DNA of 58,755 nucleotides, taken from contig JAGVAP010000128.1 of the NCBI GenBank assembly GCA_020060215.1, positions 1-58,755 of the forward strand, given 5' to 3'. Shown one piece after another: positions 55,366 to 58,755 of this stretch. The notes under the pieces were generated by a model, which saw nothing but the letters and a program-made list of their open reading frames with translations, did not search any database and was not told where the DNA came from. The stretch comes from Deltaproteobacteria bacterium (GTDB lineage: Bacteria; Desulfobacterota; DSM-4660; Desulfatiglandales; HGW-15). The position numbers and the translations under genes were made by a program. Each line of letters opens with the position of its first letter. The first letter of the stretch is position 1.

Positions 55366-56393
55366 AAAAGCATATGAACACGCTGTTCGTCACTACTCAG
55401 GGGGCCTATCTCTCCAAGGAAGGGGAAACAGTGGTCGTTAAGGCGGAAGATGAGATTCGCCTCCGACTGCCGATTCACACGATTGGCGGAATTGTGTGCT
55501 TCGGAAACGTCCTCTGCAGCCCCTTTTTGCTGGGGTTTTGCGCGGAGCAGGATGTCGCCGTCAGCTTTCTTACCGAGAACGGCCGGTTTCTCGCAAGGGT
55601 TCAGGGGCCGGTATCGGGCAATGTTCTCCTGCGCCGGCAGCAGTACCGCCTTGCTGATGACGGTGTTTCGTCCGCGGGGATCGCCAGGTGCATTCTCACT
55701 GGGAAGCTGGCGAACTGCCGCGCCGTTCTTCAGCGCACCTTGAGAGACCATGCGGAAAAGGTGAATGGGGATGCGATTAGGGCTGCTTCCAACAGTCTGA
55801 AGGCCGGCCTCCAGGCGATCCAATCCGAGAGGAGCCTGAACGTCCTCAGGGGCATTGAAGGGGAGTCGGCCCACGCGTACTTCTCTGTGTTTAACCAAAT
55901 GATCGTGGCCCAAAAGGAGGACTTTGTCTTTGAGGCGCGAAACAGGCGTCCTCCTCTGGATAACGTGAATTGTCTTTTGTCTTTCCTGTATACCCTTGTC
56001 ATGCACGATGTTCGCTCTGCCCTCGAAGCAGTCGGCCTTGATCCGGCTGTCGGGTTTCTTCATAGAGACCGGCCTGGACGGCCGGGCCTAGCTCTTGATC
56101 TTATGGAAGAGTTTCGTCCCTTGATTGCTGACAGGCTCGCCCTCTCCTTGATCAATCTCACCCAGGTGCAGAAAAAAGGTTTTAGGAAGCTCGAAACCGG
56201 TGCTGTACTCATGGACGACGATACACGGAAATCAGTGCTGGTGGCTTATCAGAAACGAAAGCAGGATGAGATCATGCATCCGTTCATCGAGGAAAAGGTG
56301 TCCCTGGGGCTGCTGTTCCATGTTCAGGCGCTGCTGATGGCGCGACATGTGCGCGGCGACTTGGACGGGTATCCACCTTTCATCTGGAAATAG
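55362..56393 (+). CDS. cas1: CRISPR-associated integrase Cas1 (type I-C)
   Basis: The 343-residue protein has the I-C Cas1 length and the metal-binding triad region: GIEGESAHAYFSVFNQ (Glu), VGFLHRDRPGRPGLALDLMEEFRPL (His and Asp). It integrates new spacers with Cas2. The GTG at 55362 overlaps the cas4 stop and restores the usual N-terminus; an ATG lies 12 bp downstream. Confidence 0.96.
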   Translation: MKKHMNTLFVTTQGAYLSKEGETVVVKAEDEIRLRLPIHTIGGIVCFGNVLCSPFLLGFCAEQDVAVSFLTENGRFLARVQGPVSGNVLLRRQQYRLADDGVSSAGIARCILTGKLANCRAVLQRTLRDHAEKVNGDAIRAASNSLKAGLQAIQSERSLNVLRGIEGESAHAYFSVFNQMIVAQKEDFVFEARNRRPPLDNVNCLLSFLYTLVMHDVRSALEAVGLDPAVGFLHRDRPGRPGLALDLMEEFRPLIADRLALSLINLTQVQKKGFRKLETGAVLMDDDTRKSVLVAYQKRKQDEIMHPFIEEKVSLGLLFHVQALLMARHVRGDLDGYPPFIWK

Positions 56394-56399
56394 GATCCG

Positions 56400-56690
56400 A
56401 TGCTTGTGGTCGTGAGTTATGACGTTTCCACCATGGATGAAGAGGGACAGCGCCGCCTCCGGCGAGTGGCCAAAGTATGCAAGGACTATGGGCAGAGGGT
56501 TCAGTTTTCGGTCTTCGAATGCATGGTGGACCCGGCCCAATGGGTCCGCTTCAGAGATAAGCTGATCAAGGAGATAGATCCCGAGGCGGACAGCCTCAGA
56601 TTCTATTTTCTTGGCGCGAATTGGAGAAAACGCATCGAGCATGTCGGTGCAAAGAAAGGGATAGATCCCGAGGAGCCGTTGGTGGTTTAG
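56400..56690 (+). CDS. cas2: CRISPR-associated protein Cas2
   Basis: The 96-residue protein begins MLVVVSYDVSTMDEEGQRRLRRVAKVCKDYGQRVQFSVFECMVDPAQWVRF, the classic Cas2 fold with the conserved Asp in the first strand. It forms the central dimer of the Cas1-Cas2 integrase. It ends 231 bp before the first CRISPR repeat. Confidence 0.96.
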   Translation: MLVVVSYDVSTMDEEGQRRLRRVAKVCKDYGQRVQFSVFECMVDPAQWVRFRDKLIKEIDPEADSLRFYFLGANWRKRIEHVGAKKGIDPEEPLVV

Positions 56691-56921
56691 GGACCGTGCG
56701 AACCCCAAGCTTCCATCGAGAGGGCGTGGCGTTTTTTCCTGGCTTTTGAAAGACTTAAACTGCAGAACCATTACGACACGTTCGCGAACAGAGATTCCGG
56801 TGCGAAAACGAGGTGTTCGCGACGGAGCTCTTTGACAAGTAAATACAGTGACGATCAAGAACCTGCAGTTCGCGCAAACTGCGAAACAACTATATCGATT
56901 GCGGCCACATGGGCTGCAACA
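56691..56921 (+). promoter_or_regulatory. CRISPR leader
   Basis: The 231 bp between cas2 and the first repeat form the leader from which the array is transcribed and where new spacers enter. It contains three GTTCGCG words at 56780, 56815 and 56868, the first within the perfect palindrome GTTCGCGAAC. A TTGACA hexamer at 56832-56837 could be a -35 box, but no good -10 follows at 17 bp. Confidence 0.75.
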
Positions 56922-58755
56922 GTCGCCCCCTCGCGCGGGGGCGTGGATTGAAACATCGTGTTTGAGAAAGGAACGGAGCAGGTTCAGGGTCGCCCCCTCG
57001 CGCGGGGGCGTGGATTGAAACAGGGCGACATGACCGTGCGCGACGCGGAACGAAGTCGCCCCCTCGCGCGGGGGCGTGGATTGAAACGTTCTCCTGGGCG
57101 AAAAGGAACTGCTGGTCAAGGTCGCCCCCTCGCGCGGGGGCGTGGATTGAAACGGCGATCCACTTATTCATAGCTTCCAAAGAAACGTCGCCCCCTCGCG
57201 CGGGGGCGTGGATTGAAACTGCTGGTCACTCCCAGCATGTTCGAACCCGCGCGTCGCCCCCTCGCGCGGGGGCGTGGATTGAAACACTTTGCTGCAGGGT
57301 GACCTGGTGGGTCAGGGTAAGTCGCCCCCTCGCGCGGGGGCGTGGATTGAAACCCCCGAAGGTGATCAAATCCCCCTTTTGCCAAGGTGTCGCCCCCTCG
57401 CGCGGGGGCGTGGATTGAAACTTCATGAAATTGGCCAGGACCCACCCGGCCGCCAGTCGCCCCCTCGCGCGGGGGCGTGGATTGAAACTGTGGCAAGAAT
57501 ACCCGACAAGACCATCAGGGAGTCGCCCCCTCGCGCGGGGGCGTGGATTGAAACACGGACCTCCTGCAAACCATCAGGGAATGCGAGAAGGTCGCCCCCT
57601 CGCGCGGGGGCGTGGATTGAAACTTACAACCGGATCAAGGCATCCTCCAGCAACCCGAGGTCGCCCCCTCGCGCGGGGGCGTGGATTGAAACCTGCTGTC
57701 CGTGGCGGCAGGGGTGTAAACATGATCGTCGCCCCCTCGCGCGGGGGCGTGGATTGAAACAAGGAGACCGGCGGGGACAAGCTCTACAAGCCTTTGTCGC
57801 CCCCTCGCGCGGGGGCGTGGATTGAAACCCAAGGACAACCCAGCGGAGAGCCACGTCCTTGTCGCCCCCTCGCGCGGGGGCGTGGATTGAAACATGCTTA
57901 GACACTTTGGGCAATAGTAAACGGTGGTCGCCCCCTCGCGCGGGGGCGTGGATTGAAACATACCCCCTCATGCCCCCGAGGTGGTACAGCAAAGTCGCCC
58001 CCTCGCGCGGGGGCGTGGATTGAAACTCGGCAATGTACGTGCTTCCGTCCCTCGGGGTTGTCGCCCCCTCGCGCGGGGGCGTGGATTGAAACTCCTGAAG
58101 TCGGGACCGAACAAGGGTCAACCTAGTCGCCCCCTCGCGCGGGGGCGTGGATTGAAACATTTCCATGGGGGCAACCTCCCTGAAAGCAACAGGTCGCCCC
58201 CTCGCGCGGGGGCGTGGATTGAAACGCCTGTGGAGGATTCCCAGAGACACGCAGCACCGGTCGCCCCCTCGCGCGGGGGCGTGGATTGAAACAGGCAAAG
58301 CCTTACCGCCTCAGCATCGGCATCAAGTCGCCCCCTCGCGCGGGGGCGTGGATTGAAACATCTGTTCAAAGCTCGCCGTGATGGGGCGGACAGTCGCCCC
58401 CTCGCGCGGGGGCGTGGATTGAAACTGTCCTAAAGACATGGGAGTGTGATGCCTTTTGGGTCGCCCCCTCGCGCGGGGGCGTGGATTGAAACGTTGGGAT
58501 TCGGTCATCTTCATGACATCACCTCGTCGCCCCCTCGCGCGGGGGCGTGGATTGAAACGCAACAGGAGGAAACTGAGATGAGAACTGAAGCCGTCGCCCC
58601 CTCGCGCGGGGGCGTGGATTGAAACAGTTCCTTGATCACGGCCGCGACCCCTATCCCAGTCGCCCCCTCGCGCGGGGGCGTGGATTGAAACAGCCACAAT
58701 ATCTAGTATACGGCTGGCCCGTTCAGTCGCCCCCTCGCGCGGGGGCGTGGATTGA
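56922..58755 (+). CRISPR. Type I-C CRISPR array, at least 28 repeats and 27 spacers, running off the window
   Basis: The 33-bp repeat (GTCGCCCCCTCGCGC ... GGGGGCGTGGATTGAAAC) starts at 56922 and recurs at 66-69 bp spacing; the 28th copy (58726) is cut 3 bases short by the end of the window. Repeats look identical throughout. Spacers are 32-36 bp. The GC-rich inner palindrome and ATTGAAAC end are those of type I-C, matching the adjacent cas genes. The leader end is on the left, next to cas2. Confidence 0.98.

Noticed and set aside
56832..56860. Leader promoter with TTGACA
   Set aside because: No acceptable -10 hexamer at the right spacing.
56890..58699. Several overlapping ORFs on both strands encoding repeated RPLARGRGLK or FQSTPPREGAT peptides
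   Set aside because: They are translations of the CRISPR repeats and spacers.

Overview
The window is GC-rich DNA from a Gram-negative bacterium. It encodes a TolC/OprM-type outer-membrane protein, several lipoproteins with lipoboxes, AsmA/DUF748-type envelope biology, and families of short palindromic intergenic repeats. An ergothioneine synthase type known only from anaerobes sits among stress genes common in soil and sediment bacteria (Ku/LigD, YihY, DUF4142, SPW, ferritin-like proteins). I infer an anaerobic or facultative proteobacterium-like organism, perhaps Desulfobacterota. No rRNA or tRNA is present to confirm this.

Layout. 1-13 kb: partial efflux outer-membrane protein, DUF748 protein, GH1 beta-glucosidase, SBF-like transporter, DUF2939 protein, Gln-rich PRC-barrel protein, App1-type phosphatase, PGPGW membrane protein, and a Ku-LigD end-joining pair. 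13-22 kb: orphan NarL-type response regulator, HIT protein, an ftsH broken by one missing base, a GT2 glycosyltransferase, then a redox cluster (PQQ-dehydrogenase-like lipoprotein, cytochrome c lipoprotein, FAD-Rieske fusion, DUF362 protein). 22-32 kb: topoisomerase IB, then the most distinctive metabolic locus: a molybdopterin oxidoreductase fused to a cysteine desulfurase, overlapping by 4 bp an EgtD histidine methyltransferase. This matches the metallopterin-dependent ergothioneine synthase described from Caldithrix abyssi. A glycosyltransferase and a methyltransferase/TPR-heptosyltransferase-like pair follow. 32-46 kb: SIR2-like protein, DUF4142 lipoprotein, beta-CASP nuclease, esterase, PAP2 phosphatase, three secreted acidic proteins (one with a canonical EF-hand loop), a four-gene ferritin/alcohol dehydrogenase/YihY operon, SPW protein, D,D-carboxypeptidase and a P-loop kinase.

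46.9 kb to the end: a complete type I-C CRISPR-Cas system. A WYL regulator is followed by cas3-cas5-cas8c-cas7, a four-helix-bundle gene plus the remnant of a second one, cas4-cas1-cas2, a leader, and an array with 28 repeats visible that runs off the window. The insert between cas7 and cas4 separates the interference genes from the adaptation genes.

Repeats: at least four intergenic repeat families are visible, including a perfect 28-bp inverted pair at 39.1 kb, a ~150-bp block present at 4.5 and 38.9 kb, and a ~72-bp direct repeat that flanks the WYL regulator.
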